Program-made: the position numbers and the translations under genes | Part shown: piece by piece, positions 6,539 to 6,938 of the stretch | How positions within the stretch are numbered: position 1 is the first letter of the stretch | How the letters are laid out: each line of letters begins with the position of its first letter | Notes under the pieces: generated by a model | Database searches by the model: none | The model's input: only the letters and a program-made list of their open reading frames with translations | What the model was told of the DNA's origin: nothing | Source: Bifidobacteriaceae bacterium | GTDB taxonomy: Bacteria > Actinomycetota > Actinomycetes > Actinomycetales > WQXJ01 | Assembly: GCA_031258055.1 (NCBI GenBank) | Contig: JAIRNM010000249.1 | Location: forward strand, 1 to 6,938 | DNA length: 6,938 nt | Reading direction: 5' to 3'

Positions 6539-6554
6539 AGATCCTTCACGTTTT
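6531..6554 (-). terminator. Candidate terminator hairpin downstream of glpC
   Basis: Perfect 9-bp arms AAAACGTGA (6531-6539) and TCACGTTTT (6546-6554) flank a 6-base loop. On the minus strand it comes 33 bases after the glpC stop and finishes in a run of five T. The stem has only three G:C pairs, so its strength as a terminator is uncertain. It may instead belong to the dyad-symmetric control region of the ATPase relic. Confidence 0.4.
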
Positions 6555-6587
6555 CCGCACCAATTCCGTGAGTTGGCCAATCTGAGC

Positions 6588-6938
6588 TCAGGCGGTTTTC
6601 AGGCCGTAGGCGCGGTGGACCAGGCTGATCGGATGGATGACCCGCATACCGGCGCCCGCCCGTAGCTGCCAGCGGCAGGTTTCGGTGTCGCAGATGCCCA
6701 GGACTGAATCAGCGACCTCCTGAAACATCTGGAAGACGGGCGCGCCGACCGCTTGGGCAATCTTGAATTTTTCCTTCTTCAAACCGTAGGTGCCAGCTAT
6801 CCCGCAGCAGGCCAGGCCGGATTCTAGGATCGTCAATCCTGGAATCAAGGCCAGAACGTCTAGAGCGGGCAGGCCCATTCCCTGGCTCTTTAGCTGACAG
6901 GGAGCGTGATAGGGCACCGTAGCCTCAAAGATCGGAAG
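6588..6938 (-). CDS. glpC: GlpC, anaerobic glycerol-3-phosphate dehydrogenase subunit C (C-terminal part, cut by window edge)
   Basis: GlpC is the membrane-associated iron-sulfur/CCG-domain subunit that anchors GlpAB and passes electrons from glycerol-3-phosphate oxidation to the quinone pool. The last 116 residues are present and the frame is open to the right edge. They form the second cysteine-rich CCG domain: YHAPCQLKSQGMGLP, IPGL, then ACCGIAGTYGLKKEKF, GAPVFQ, then CDTETCRWQL, and VIHPISLVHRAYG before the TGA at 6588-6590. The final cysteine pair is spaced C-x4-C (ICDTETC), whereas E. coli GlpC has DCETC, C-x2-C. The N-terminal ferredoxin-like part lies outside the window. It belongs to the same pathway as glpK but is on the opposite strand, separated by about 900 bases of debris; glpA and glpB would lie beyond the right edge. 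Confidence 0.92.
   Translation of the reverse strand, partial: LPIFEATVPYHAPCQLKSQGMGLPALDVLALIPGLTILESGLACCGIAGTYGLKKEKFKIAQAVGAPVFQMFQEVADSVLGICDTETCRWQLRAGAGMRVIHPISLVHRAYGLKTA

Noticed and set aside
1..6938. CRISPR array, tRNA, rRNA or prophage genes
   Set aside because: No regularly spaced repeats, cloverleaf-like sequences, rRNA segments or phage proteins were seen on either strand.

Overview
The window comes from a high-GC Gram-positive bacterium, most likely an actinobacterium. This is an inference from the GC-rich sequence, the style of the RuvA, RuvC and YebC proteins, the gene order yebC-ruvC-ruvA-ruvB and the frequent GTG starts. A GlpC subunit suggests that anaerobic or facultative metabolism is possible.

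Positions 1-2270 (minus strand) hold a compact housekeeping operon read as yebC, ruvC, ruvA, ruvB. YebC is a translation-associated (TACO1/YebC) protein. RuvC, RuvA and RuvB form the Holliday-junction migration and resolution machine. The ruv genes overlap by 4 bases at each junction, and ruvB runs off the left edge after its Walker A motif.

Positions 2271-3000 have no intact gene. They hold the yebC promoter region, a perfect 29-bp direct repeat (2347-2375 and 2919-2947), a cluster of direct and inverted A/T-rich repeats (2472-2527), and the C-terminal stump of a DUF4143-type ATP-binding protein (about 2530-2828, plus strand).

Positions 3001-5688 form a glycerol-use module. A SorC/DeoR-like sugar-binding regulator (minus strand) diverges from glpK, glycerol kinase (plus strand), across a 204-bp gap with candidate operator sequences. 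Positions 6588-6938 (minus strand) carry the C-terminal part of GlpC, the iron-sulfur/CCG subunit of anaerobic glycerol-3-phosphate dehydrogenase. GlpK makes glycerol-3-phosphate and the GlpABC enzyme would oxidise it, so these genes belong to one pathway.

Positions 5689-6587 separate glpK from glpC with decayed accessory genes on the minus strand. One is an AAA/DUF4143 ATPase gene that keeps its Walker A start and its nuclease-like end but has lost the middle and carries one in-frame stop. The other is a RelB/DinJ-like antitoxin relic. In front of the ATPase relic is a near-perfect 24-bp palindrome overlapping a second, mutually exclusive hairpin.

I found no intact, clearly new biological system. 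The least ordinary material is the pair of broken DUF4143 genes on either side of the regulator-glpK module and the repeat structures beside them.
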